Shown piece after piece: positions 26,011 through 34,061 of a stretch of 64,000 bases of DNA. The stretch covers positions 124,001-188,000 of the forward strand of contig CAVSND010000006.1 of the NCBI GenBank assembly GCA_963729215.1, written 5' to 3'. Positions within the stretch are counted from its first letter, which is position 1, and every line of letters starts with the position of its first letter. Both the position numbers and the translations under genes were made by a program. Origin of the DNA: CAVQJU01 sp963729215. GTDB lineage: Bacteria > Acidobacteriota > Vicinamibacteria > Vicinamibacterales > CAVVIG01. The notes beneath the pieces were generated by a model. It worked only from the letters and a program-made list of their open reading frames with translations, was not told the DNA's origin and did not search any database.

Positions 26011-28508
26011 ATGAGGCTCGTCATCGCGTCGCTCCTGCTGCTTGGAGCGTCCGGCTGCGCAAAGCACGGCGAGGCTGATTACCAGAAACGCCTGGACGCC
26101 AGCACGCTCGCCATGCGCCGAGGCGCGCTGGATGCGGCCCAGAAGCTGGCCGAGCAGGGCGTCACCTTGACAGGCGTCCAGCCAGATTCCGAGTGGGCAT
26201 GGCGATTCACCCTCCAGCTCGCCGAAGTCCGCATCAGAAAACATGAACTGGCCGAAGCTCGTGGCGTGCTCCGCAGCATGCCGCCCGCCGGCGCGGCGTT
26301 TGAGCTGATACGCGCGCGCCGCGAGTTCCTGCAAGGCTATGAGCTGCTGCTCGAGGGCAAGCGGCAGGAGGCTGCCGACGCAATCGAACGGGCCAAACGC
26401 CTCACGCCCGAGTCCGCCGCGGCCGACGACCTTCGGTTGGACATCCAGGTACTCGACGGCGTCACAGCGCTCCAACTCGGCCAGCGTGAACGGGGCGAGT
26501 CGCAGTTGAATGACGTACTCCGCGCGGCCCTCAGAAGAAACGATCGCTATCACCAGGCCGTAGCACTCCTCGATCTCGGGTACAGCCAGTTGGTCCAGAA
26601 GCGCTACGACGCTGCTCTCTTTTGGCTCGAACGGGTCCTGGCCCTGACAGACCTGAGCGATCTCACGATCTACGCCGACGCACTGAACAACGCGGGGTTC
26701 TGTTACTCCTCACTGGGACAATTCGAGCGCGCCGTCACGGCGCAGCTTCGGGCCGTCAAACTCCACGAAGGGGGGGCCCGCCGCGAGTACGAACAGGCGC
26801 TGGGACAGCTCGGCGTGACCTACATTCTTCGTGAAGATGTGCGGACCAGCCTGCCGTACCTCGAAAAAGCGCTCGCCGTGTCAACGGAGGCCGGACTAAG
26901 GGAAGACGCCGCACTCTGGGCCGGCAACCTCTCGTCGGCCCACATCGACCTCGGCGACTGGGACCACGCCGAGCGATTCAACGACGAGGGGAAACGGCTC
27001 AAGGAAGGAAATCCGCTGAGCGCACTGGCCTACAACACGCTGAACAGTGCGCACATCGCCGAAGGACGAGGTGCACTGGCCGAGGCCGGGCGCTTGTTCG
27101 ATCGGGCGCTGTCCGACTCGGCATCCGACCCTAGCGTGCGATGGTCCGCTCACGAGGGGCTCGCCCGCGTGGCGCTGGCGTCGCGACGGCCGGCGGATGC
27201 GATGCGTCATTTCGAAATCGCGCTCCAGACGATTGAGAAGACCCGATCGGATCTGATGAAGACCGAGTACAAACTGTCGTACCTGACGCGGCTGATCAGC
27301 TTCTATCGCGAGTTCGTCGATGCGCTCGTCGATCAGGGACAGATCGAGCGCGCGCTCGAAATCGCCGACTCGAGCCGCGGCCGCGTGCTCGCCGAACGGC
27401 AGGGCGTCACCAGCCCGGCCGGCCTGCGGCCCGGATCGTTGCGCAAGCTGGCGGCGGAATCAGGCACGGTGTTTCTCTGGTACTGGCTCGCGCCCGCGCG
27501 TTCGTACTTGTGGGTCGTGACGCCGGCGCGCGTTCAGCTCTTCACGCTTCCGCCGGCCAAAGACATCGAGGCCCTCGTGCGCCAGCATCAGGCGGGCATC
27601 GACAACGTCCTGTCGGATCCGCTGACGGCTGTCGGCACGCCCGGCGATCGACTCTTCGAGCTGCTGCTGCAACCCGCGCTACCGTCGATCCCGCGCGGCA
27701 GCCGCGTGCTGATCGTGCCGGACGCCGCGCTCTACGCACTGAACTTCGAAACGCTGCCTGTCTCGCACGAGTCACGAGCCACGAGCCACGAGCCACGAGC
27801 CGGCCGGCACTACTTGATCGAAGACTTCGAGGTTGCCGTCGCGCCCTCGCTGGCCATGTTGAGTGCGCGCCCGCCGCCAGCAGCGGCGGCGCCGGCCCGA
27901 TCGCTCCTGCTCATCGGCAACGCCACGGCCCGGGCGCCCGACTATCCAGGCCTCAAGTTCGCCGGCGCCGAGATGACGAGCGTCGCGCGCCACTTCCCCG
28001 CCGGGCGCGTCACGTCCTACCAGGGCGAACGCGCCGTGCCGGCGGCATATCGGGACGCGCGGCCCGATCAGTTTTCGCACGTGCATTTCACCGCGCACGC
28101 CACCGCCAACCTCGACAGCCCGCTCGATTCGGCGGTGATCCTGAGCGGACCCGACACGGCGTTCAAGCTTTATGCGCGCGACGTCGCGGCGCTGCCACTG
28201 CACGCGGAGCTCGTCACGGTATCGGCCTGCCGGAGCGCCGGCGAACGGACGTACTCCGGCGAAGGGCTCGTGGGGTTCGCGTGGGCGTTCCTGCGCGGCG
28301 GCGCCCGCCGCGTCGTGGCGGGCCTGTGGGACGTGGACGACCGGTCCACGGCGGAGTTGATGGACAACCTGTACGCCGGCCTGGCAGCCGGCGAGCCCGC
28401 CGGCAAGGCCCTGCGGGCGGCGAAGCTGACGCTCCTCCACCGGGGCGGCCCGACCGCCAAGCCGGTACCTACTGGGCGCCCTTCGAGCTGTTTACGCTTT
28501 CACCTTAA
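26011..28508 (+). CDS. TPR-CHAT caspase-like protease, lipoprotein; frameshift near the end
   Basis: About 832 residues. A lipoprotein signal (LLLLGASGC) predicts lipid anchoring in the envelope. Residues about 25-430 are helical TPR repeats. The C-terminal CHAT domain (about 470-830) has the catalytic pair His696 in HFTAHA and Cys740 in TVSACRSAGE, the clan CD (caspase/separase-like) arrangement, and the typical WDVDDRSTAELM. The frame runs on past 28467, but the other frame gives the usual ending YWAPFELFTLSP with a TAA at 28506-28508; the longer reading would translate the adjacent palindrome. A 7-bp repeat array (27766-27800) adds SHESRATSHEPRA to a loop. Last gene of the ECF operon, so its synthesis is likely sigma-controlled. 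Confidence 0.87.
27766..27800 (+). repeat. Five tandem 7-bp units inside the CHAT gene
   Basis: CACGAGT followed by four exact CACGAGC units. The array encodes alternating SHE/SRA/TSHEPRA residues in a loop before the EDFEVAVAPS strand of the CHAT domain. The 35-bp length is not a multiple of three, so gain or loss of one unit would shift the frame; this could make the locus phase-variable or simply show a recent word-repeat insertion. Confidence 0.85.
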
Positions 28509-28599
28509 TCACGAAGACACGAAGCACACGAAGAACCGTTCCAGCTCCCAAGTCCGCAGGAGACCAGAGGTCTTCGTGTGCTTCGTGGTCTTCGTGATT
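28507..28599. repeat. Word-repeat palindrome, CACGAAG family
   Basis: Left arm 28507-28534 (AATCACGAAGACACGAAGCA...) and right arm 28571-28599 are inverted copies that differ by one missing C. They consist of the words CACGAAGA/CACGAAGCA. The left arm overlaps the TAA stop of the CHAT gene, and the right arm ends about 11 bp before the stop of the converging NTF2-like gene. The 36-bp loop is not conserved in the related copies at 37376 and 43207. Predicted to form a strong hairpin in both transcripts. Confidence 0.92.
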
Positions 28600-28610
28600 T
28601 CCGAACGTCG

Positions 28611-29534
28611 CTAGTTGGCACCTCGCCCAGGAGGAGGAGCGTTCTTCGTGGCCGCGTCCCAGTGTTCCTGGATCATGCCGTCGTCCACGCGCACCATGTC
28701 GAACCAGTACGCGGGATAGGTCTTGGCCGGATCGTCCGGATCCTTCTCCGCGCGTTTGACGATCAGGAACACGTAAGACCCGCTCGCGAACATCAACGTC
28801 GGCTTGTTCTTCCAGTCCGCCTGCAGGGGCTCAGGCTTTCGAAGGCGGCTGAAGAACTCGACAAACGCCGCGCGGCCCGTCGGCACGTTCGGGTTGTGCT
28901 GGATGTAGGTCGGCGCCATGACCTTTTCGGCCAGCTCGACATGGCCGTACTGGAGGATGTCCTTGAACTCGACGGTCGCGATCTCGATGTTCTTCTTCTC
29001 CTGCGCGGAGAAATCGAACTTCACGGCATCGTAGTTGATGCCGTCCGGCGCGCCGCCCGTCGGCCCGCCCTTCGCCTTCTGCGCGTAATCCCAGTGCTCC
29101 TGCACTTTGCCGTTTTCGATTCGCAGCATGTCGTAGGTGTTGTACTTGTAAGTCTTCGATGGATCCGCGGGATCCTTGCCCTCCCGCTCCCACACCAGGA
29201 CCACGAAGTCGCCCTTGGCGAACTGCACGACCGGCGGATTCGCCAGCTTGTCGGGAATCGGGTTGACAGGCGCTCCCGTGCGGCCGAAGAACTGCACGAA
29301 GCCCGCGCGGCCCGTCGGTACGTTGATGTTGTGCTGGATGTAGTTTTCAGCCTGGTACTTCGGCGCGAGATCGAGATGGCGCGCCTGAAGAACGTCGCGC
29401 CACCAATCCAGCACGAACTTCAGATTCGCCTGCTCCTTCGCGGTCATTGGCCCCGCCTGCGCCATCATCGCAGCGCCGCCCACCATCACGAGGGCAACAG
29501 CGAAGGCAATTCCTCTCATCGTGCGGACCTTCAT
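28611..29534 (-). CDS. Exported tandem NTF2/SnoaL-like protein
   Basis: A 307-residue protein with a signal peptide cleaved near MMAQAG. It contains two copies of a SnoaL/NTF2-like domain (about 30-150 and 165-290). Each copy has the pattern 'Y.QHN.NVPTGRA.FV.FF.R', then 'K..LVF....YVFL...RE.KDP.DP.KTY' and '.DM.R...G...EHWD'. Such predicted 'SnoaL-like aldol condensation' proteins bind small hydrophobic molecules; no catalytic role is shown. Internal duplication is clear from the repeated NVPTGRA and EHWD motifs. It converges on the CHAT gene and is not part of that operon. Confidence 0.82.
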   Translation of the reverse strand: MKVRTMRGIAFAVALVMVGGAAMMAQAGPMTAKEQANLKFVLDWWRDVLQARHLDLAPKYQAENYIQHNINVPTGRAGFVQFFGRTGAPVNPIPDKLANPPVVQFAKGDFVVLVWEREGKDPADPSKTYKYNTYDMLRIENGKVQEHWDYAQKAKGGPTGGAPDGINYDAVKFDFSAQEKKNIEIATVEFKDILQYGHVELAEKVMAPTYIQHNPNVPTGRAAFVEFFSRLRKPEPLQADWKNKPTLMFASGSYVFLIVKRAEKDPDDPAKTYPAYWFDMVRVDDGMIQEHWDAATKNAPPPGRGAN

Positions 29535-29690
29535 GTTCGGCTCCCTGTATTGAAAACAAGCTCCTCGTCGTGCATCGCGCGCACGGCCCGGAGCATACCA
29601 CCACCCATGGCAGATACGCGGCCCATACCCCCTGCGTATCGGCCTACTCCGCTGCGGTATCGCTGCGGTGTTCTTCGCGACACCGTCGCT

Positions 29691-31442
29691 CTATCTGCCA
29701 GCCAGATCGCGGTAGATGGCATCGACGAATCCATCAGGCGAGCCATATCTTCCGTCGTAGTCGAGTGTCGGCCTCGCGGCCTTCACCTGATCGAGCGTCA
29801 GGCCTCGACGAATCGAATCTCGAATCCGATCGCGCACGATCGTGACCATGTCGCGGTACTCGACCACGTCCGCCTCGTCTGTCAGCCGACCGTGACCGGG
29901 AATCACGTACGTCCCGCCCTCCTGTTTGTCTTTCGGGATCGCGACGTCGATGATGCGGTTCAGCCCGTCGATGAAGCCCTGGATACTCCCGCCCCGGCTC
30001 AGGTCGATCACCGGGTACCCGGTCGTGGTGAAAACATCCCCTGCGGCGATGACATCCGACTTGCGGAAGAAGACGATGATGTCGCCGTCAGCGTGTGCCG
30101 ATGGCTGGTGCAACAGCTGAATGGCCTCGTCGTTGAAAAAGATCTCCTTGTCCGCCGCAAAGAACGTTTCGGTCGGCCACGCCGCGAACGGCGCGGGCGG
30201 CTGCCTGCCGGTTGGCGCGCTCATCCTCGCCAGGACCCGCTCGTGGGAGACCACGCGCGCCGCGGTCACCGGTAGTCCGAAATTTCCCGGTGCATTGCCA
30301 CCGAGCCAGCGGCCGACTCTGGCGATCGGCTCGTTACCCCCGACGTGATCCTCGTCCACGCCTGTGTCCACCAGGATGCGAATCGGCTTGTCGGTCACCT
30401 GGCGTATCGCGGCCAGCACGCGGTCGCTCGTACCTCGCGCACCCGTGTCGACCAGCAGGACACCTTCGTCTCCGATCTGGACGGTGATATTGGCGCCGGC
30501 GCCGACCAGCATGTAGACCTTGCCCTGAATCGGCACGAGGCGTATCTCGTCGGCGCCGCGCGGATCGGGAACCGCCGGCAGCCGCGGCTGAAAGCGCGTC
30601 GCCGGCACGCGCGATGCCTGGTATTCGGGATACGTTTCGGCCGCACCGCCTCTTGCGGCCTGCACCGGAACACCGTGCCTGGAGGCAAACTCCGTCAGTT
30701 TCAGTTGCGCGCCGGCCGAGCCCGGCAGGTAATGCGGGACGTACCCTCTCGGATGCCCGGCGACTTCATCGACGATGTCGAACTGGCTGCGGGTGACGTC
30801 CTGCGTCAGGCTCAAGACCCAGTTCGAGCTCCGGATGAACGGCTCCTCGAGGTACACGGGATCGTTGACGATCGTCACGACTGTCAGCACGTCGCCGTGC
30901 CGCATGAAGTGCTCGGTCATCGTCGCCTCGTCGCTGTGCGCGACCCCGTTTCGCTGAATCCAGCCCACTTTCAGGTGTGTCGTCGTGACCGTCAGCGTGT
31001 CGCCATCCCACCGGGCCGTCGAGAAGCCGGCCCACGTGTGTGCGGCGTATGCGGGCGGGTGCGGGCGGCCGTCCACCCAGATGGTGCGCGTCGCCTGTCC
31101 GAAGGTGCCGAACAGTTCGTACGCGATGGTCTCCTGCGTGACGGGATCGAATTGCTTCGTGATCCGGATGTTGGCGGGTCCGCGGAGGGAGTACGTCGAC
31201 GGATGAGGCTTGGCCTGATGCTCCCGGAGCGAAAGGATGGAAGCGTCCCAGCTGTCCGCCTTCAGACGTCCTGCGTCGTTGATGGGCAGGCCCGTGTAGT
31301 CGCCCAGTTCGGGGCCTGGAATCCTGTGTTCCTGGTCTTCGTGATACCTGGCGCTCCATTCGCCGGACAGGTCCACCTGAGCGCTCGCCGCGCCTGCGGC
31401 GGACACGAACGAAACGGCGACTGCCGCGGCGAAGAGCTTCAT
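29691..31442 (-). CDS. Exported metallo-beta-lactamase-fold protein with altered metal site
   Basis: A 583-residue protein with a signal peptide (MKLFAAAVAVSFVSAAGAASA). Residues about 25-270 are a beta-rich module (WDGDTLTVTTTHLKVGWIQR, then NGVAHSDEATMTEH) shared with the gene at 6052-6834. Residues about 300-570 are an MBL fold: VLLVDTGARGTSDRV, ILVDTGVDEDHVGGNE, HQPSAHADGD and YVIPGHGR. The normal HxHxDH is GVDEDH here, so two zinc-1 histidines are missing, while the zinc-2 Asp and His, and the later histidines, remain. It may bind one metal or be non-catalytic. ATG 31442 is preferred because it starts the signal peptide. The 256 bp between it and the TIR-LCCL gene show no gene. Confidence 0.82.
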   Translation of the reverse strand: MKLFAAAVAVSFVSAAGAASAQVDLSGEWSARYHEDQEHRIPGPELGDYTGLPINDAGRLKADSWDASILSLREHQAKPHPSTYSLRGPANIRITKQFDPVTQETIAYELFGTFGQATRTIWVDGRPHPPAYAAHTWAGFSTARWDGDTLTVTTTHLKVGWIQRNGVAHSDEATMTEHFMRHGDVLTVVTIVNDPVYLEEPFIRSSNWVLSLTQDVTRSQFDIVDEVAGHPRGYVPHYLPGSAGAQLKLTEFASRHGVPVQAARGGAAETYPEYQASRVPATRFQPRLPAVPDPRGADEIRLVPIQGKVYMLVGAGANITVQIGDEGVLLVDTGARGTSDRVLAAIRQVTDKPIRILVDTGVDEDHVGGNEPIARVGRWLGGNAPGNFGLPVTAARVVSHERVLARMSAPTGRQPPAPFAAWPTETFFAADKEIFFNDEAIQLLHQPSAHADGDIIVFFRKSDVIAAGDVFTTTGYPVIDLSRGGSIQGFIDGLNRIIDVAIPKDKQEGGTYVIPGHGRLTDEADVVEYRDMVTIVRDRIRDSIRRGLTLDQVKAARPTLDYDGRYGSPDGFVDAIYRDLAGR

Positions 31443-31698
31443 CGAGATCCCGAGATTTTGGATCAAGTGCAGGCATTGTCAACGACGGCCGCAGATCGCC
31501 CTTGCAGCCGGCCGGCGCCTCGCGGAGAATGCCCACGGTTTGCTTACGAATTGTCAGCAAATTCCTGACGAACCGTCCAACGAGGGAGATCTCTGTGCGG
31601 CCTTCGCCCCGGACCCGTTCGCGCTGACTGGCTCCTGACGGTTATGCGGCCGAGTTCACCGCGTCGATCGACTTCTGACGCGCCGGCGCGCTCGGGAC

Positions 31699-33300
31699 TC
31701 AACGGAATGTGACGCTGGAGGGAAACGCGCCGAAATCGTTGGATTGGACGCCGTTGCGCGTCGAACCGACATACAGGGCGCGGCCCTCCGTGCGCACGGC
31801 GGTGATCACTCCACCGGTCAGCGGAATGCGCCCGGCGTGAAACGCCGCGCGGCACATCGCCGAGTCGTCGGTGTAAACGTCCGTTCCCCAGACCCCGCCT
31901 CGCTGGGTGGCCTCGAGCGTGCAGCGGCACGTGAACGGAGTTGGCAATTCGCGGCTGACGCCGAGGTAGGCCGGACACAGGCCCGGGCCGGGCGGCGGTG
32001 CCGGCGTACCTTTGAATTCGACGCTGCTCGGAAAGTTGGCGAAATCGTTCGACATGACGCCGTTGCGATTGGACCCGACATACAACGAGCGTCCACCGCT
32101 GCGAATCGCCGTAATCACGCCACCCTGCGGCGTGATCACGCCCGCATGCAGGGCCGCGCGGCACATCGCGGAGTCGTCCGTGTAAACATCCGTTCCCCAG
32201 ACGCCGCCTCGCTGGGTCACCTCGGGGGTACAGCGGCACGTGAACGGAGTCGGCAATTCGCGGCTGACGCCGATGGAGGCCGGGCACAGACCCGGGCCGG
32301 GTGGCGGCGGCGGCGTACCCTTGAATTCGATGCTGTTCGAAAAGTTGGCAAAATCGTTCGACGCGACGCCGTTGCGATTGGACCCGATATACAGCGAGCG
32401 TCCCCCGCTGCGAAGCACCGTAACCAACCCGCCCTGCGGCGTGATCACGCCCGCATGCAGCGCCGCGCGGCAAAGCCCCGAATCGTCGGTGTAGACATCC
32501 GTACCCCACACCGATGATTTGCTGGTCGCCTCCGCGCTGCACGTGCAGCTGAACGGCGTCGGCAGTTCGCGGTTGACGCTTAAGCGAGCCGGGCACGGAC
32601 CTGCTGCGGCGCCTGCATCCGCGCCGCTGGCGCCTGGCCGTGTCTGAGCGGAGCCTGGCGCAGCGCCCGTGGCCGGAGGAGTTCCGCCGGACTGCGTCCC
32701 GCCCGCCGGTGTTGATGACGCCGTCCCTGTCGATGACGGTTCGGGAGAATGGCGCAGCATGCTTCGCAGGAGCAGAGCGGACAACACGACGACAGCCAGC
32801 CCGAGGACGATCATCATCGGGCGTTGCAGGCCGAGCGGCCGGCCCCCCGCAGCCGGCACCGCCGGCAGCGCAACGGGCGGAGGCTGGCTTCCTCCCGGCG
32901 CTTGGGTGAAGGTCCGGATCGATTCTGCCAGGCGGTCGAGATATTGCTCGATGGGCGGTTGCCAGGCGTCAATCCACTCAGCCGACGACACGAACAACTC
33001 GAGCGACTTCGACGGCACGACCTCGCGCACGCGCACCGGGAACACCGGCTTCCCCTTGCTGACGGCGCGCTCGACCTCGCGCTTGACGAATGTCGATGAG
33101 TTGGCGTGCTCGGATAACACCAGCACCAGGACAGCGCTGGTTTCGATTCCGTCGATGATCTCCGAACCGTAGTCCGCGCCCGGGCGGACATCGCGCGGCG
33201 CGATCCAGCACGACACGCCGTTGCGTTCGAGATACGCGCTGATCTTGGCCGCCGTCGGCTCGTCTTCGGAGGCGTAGCTGATGAATGCGGTCTTGGCCAT
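31699..33300 (-). CDS. TIR-TM-3xLCCL membrane protein
   Basis: A 533-residue protein, intact. Residues 1-130 are a TIR (Toll_2) domain: KTAFISYASEDEPTAAKISA, CWIAPRDVRPG and candidate catalytic Glu75 in FVKREVERA. One membrane span (161-182) is followed by a Thr/Gly/Pro linker (about 185-235). Then come three tandem LCCL domains (236-338, 339-441, 442-533) with the core VWGTDVYTDDS, ICRAA-type cysteine, HAGVI and GSxRNGVxSNDF; each has four cysteines in equal register. LCCL domains are known mostly from eukaryotic secreted proteins, including lipopolysaccharide-sensing Limulus factor C. The topology predicts outside LCCL sensors and an inside TIR NADase or signalling domain. It lies 69 bp downstream of the SLATT gene on the same strand. 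Confidence 0.88.
   Translation of the reverse strand: MAKTAFISYASEDEPTAAKISAYLERNGVSCWIAPRDVRPGADYGSEIIDGIETSAVLVLVLSEHANSSTFVKREVERAVSKGKPVFPVRVREVVPSKSLELFVSSAEWIDAWQPPIEQYLDRLAESIRTFTQAPGGSQPPPVALPAVPAAGGRPLGLQRPMMIVLGLAVVVLSALLLRSMLRHSPEPSSTGTASSTPAGGTQSGGTPPATGAAPGSAQTRPGASGADAGAAAGPCPARLSVNRELPTPFSCTCSAEATSKSSVWGTDVYTDDSGLCRAALHAGVITPQGGLVTVLRSGGRSLYIGSNRNGVASNDFANFSNSIEFKGTPPPPPGPGLCPASIGVSRELPTPFTCRCTPEVTQRGGVWGTDVYTDDSAMCRAALHAGVITPQGGVITAIRSGGRSLYVGSNRNGVMSNDFANFPSSVEFKGTPAPPPGPGLCPAYLGVSRELPTPFTCRCTLEATQRGGVWGTDVYTDDSAMCRAAFHAGRIPLTGGVITAVRTEGRALYVGSTRNGVQSNDFGAFPSSVTFR
31702..32595 (-). repeat. Three tandem 309-bp LCCL-coding repeats
   Basis: Units at 32287-32595, 31978-32286 and 31702-31977 (the last cut at the C-terminus) repeat with a period of exactly 309 bp, or 103 codons, as fixed by Cys236, Cys339 and Cys442. 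Units 2 and 3 are nearly identical at DNA level, including synonymous positions, so that duplication is recent; unit 1 is more diverged. Each unit ends in a proline-rich hinge such as FKGTPPPPPGPG. Slippage between units could change sensor length. Confidence 0.9.
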
Positions 33301-33369
33301 CGACGGCCAAAGTGTCGTGTATTCGCTACGCGGCGTCAATCGAACGGCCGCCGGCGCTGCACGAAAACG

Positions 33370-33930
33370 TCAGGCGCGCGTCTTGGCGGCCTGCAGCGAT
33401 TTCGGAAGGAACCGATCGATCTCCTCGTCGGTCAGCGCCTTCTCGTCTTCCGTGCGGATCGCCTGGCCGGCGGTCTGGTAGGCCTTGCGCTCGACCGGTG
33501 GCGCGTCCTCGTACACCTGGCGGAGCTCGGCGATCAACTCGTCGCGCCTCCTCCGCACCGCATCGATACCGAGCGCCCCGTCGTGCAGATCCGAAAGCAG
33601 GGCACGGTACCGCTCGCGGATGTCCAGCATCCGCGTCGCGCAGGCGGCATGAGCTTGCGCACTCCTGTCGAGGTCGAGCGTCAAATGGCACAGCATGGCG
33701 ATCAGCGCGAGCGCTGCCAGCACGGCTCCGGCGATCTGATACGGGTAACCTCGTCCGTACAAACCCGCCAGCGCGCTCACGAGCACGCCCGTCACGAGCA
33801 GCACCTCAGCAATGCGCAGCGCGCGATCCAACCTCATCCGCGACTGCGCCAGTTCCGCGTGTATCCGATGTCGATGGACGATGTGACCGAAGGTCATGCG
33901 GAGATGGTCGAACAGAGTCAGTTCGAACAC
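33370..33930 (-). CDS. SLATT-domain two-TM predicted effector
   Basis: A 186-residue protein with the SLATT layout: an N-terminal amphipathic helix (HRIHAELAQSRMRLDRALRI), two close membrane spans (about 40-59 and 64-87), then a long cytosolic helical region (AACATRMLDIRERYRALLSD) and YEDAPPVERKAYQTA. SLATT proteins are predicted membrane-pore effectors in bacterial conflict systems, usually beside nucleotide-signal enzymes such as SMODS or SLOG; here the neighbour is a TIR protein. The start is GTG 33930 with a strong AAGGAGGT 6 bp upstream. First gene of a likely two-gene operon with the TIR-TM-3xLCCL gene. Subfamily not determined. Confidence 0.8.
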   Translation of the reverse strand: MFELTLFDHLRMTFGHIVHRHRIHAELAQSRMRLDRALRIAEVLLVTGVLVSALAGLYGRGYPYQIAGAVLAALALIAMLCHLTLDLDRSAQAHAACATRMLDIRERYRALLSDLHDGALGIDAVRRRRDELIAELRQVYEDAPPVERKAYQTAGQAIRTEDEKALTDEEIDRFLPKSLQAAKTRA

Positions 33931-33990
33931 AGGGGTACCTCCTTCTTCAACGACGATGCCAGAACCGGGCCGCGTTGACGCAGAGGGATT

Positions 33991-34011
33991 CCGCGCGCGA
34001 TTCGCGCGCGG
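33991..34011. promoter_or_regulatory. Palindrome upstream of the SLATT-TIR operon
   Basis: Perfect 10-bp arms CCGCGCGCGA and TCGCGCGCGG around a single T. It is 61 bp before the SLATT start and 51 bp after the ankyrin gene's stop, so it can be an operator of the SLATT-TIR unit or, with a shorter stem, a terminator for the ankyrin gene. The one-base centre favours a protein-binding site. Confidence 0.45.
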
Positions 34012-34061
34012 CGTGTAAGAACTACTGTCGGCCTTGGCGCTTAGTACCCGATCGCCTATGT

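Noticed and set aside
28509..28614. CHAT protein extended through the palindrome (residues NHEDTKHTK and onward)
   Set aside because: The other frame gives the family-typical ending YWAPFELFTLSP with a stop at 28506-28508; the extension is translated repeat.
31702..32595. Regular repeats suggesting a CRISPR array
   Set aside because: The 309-bp period lies in one long coding frame encoding LCCL domains, with no short spacers.
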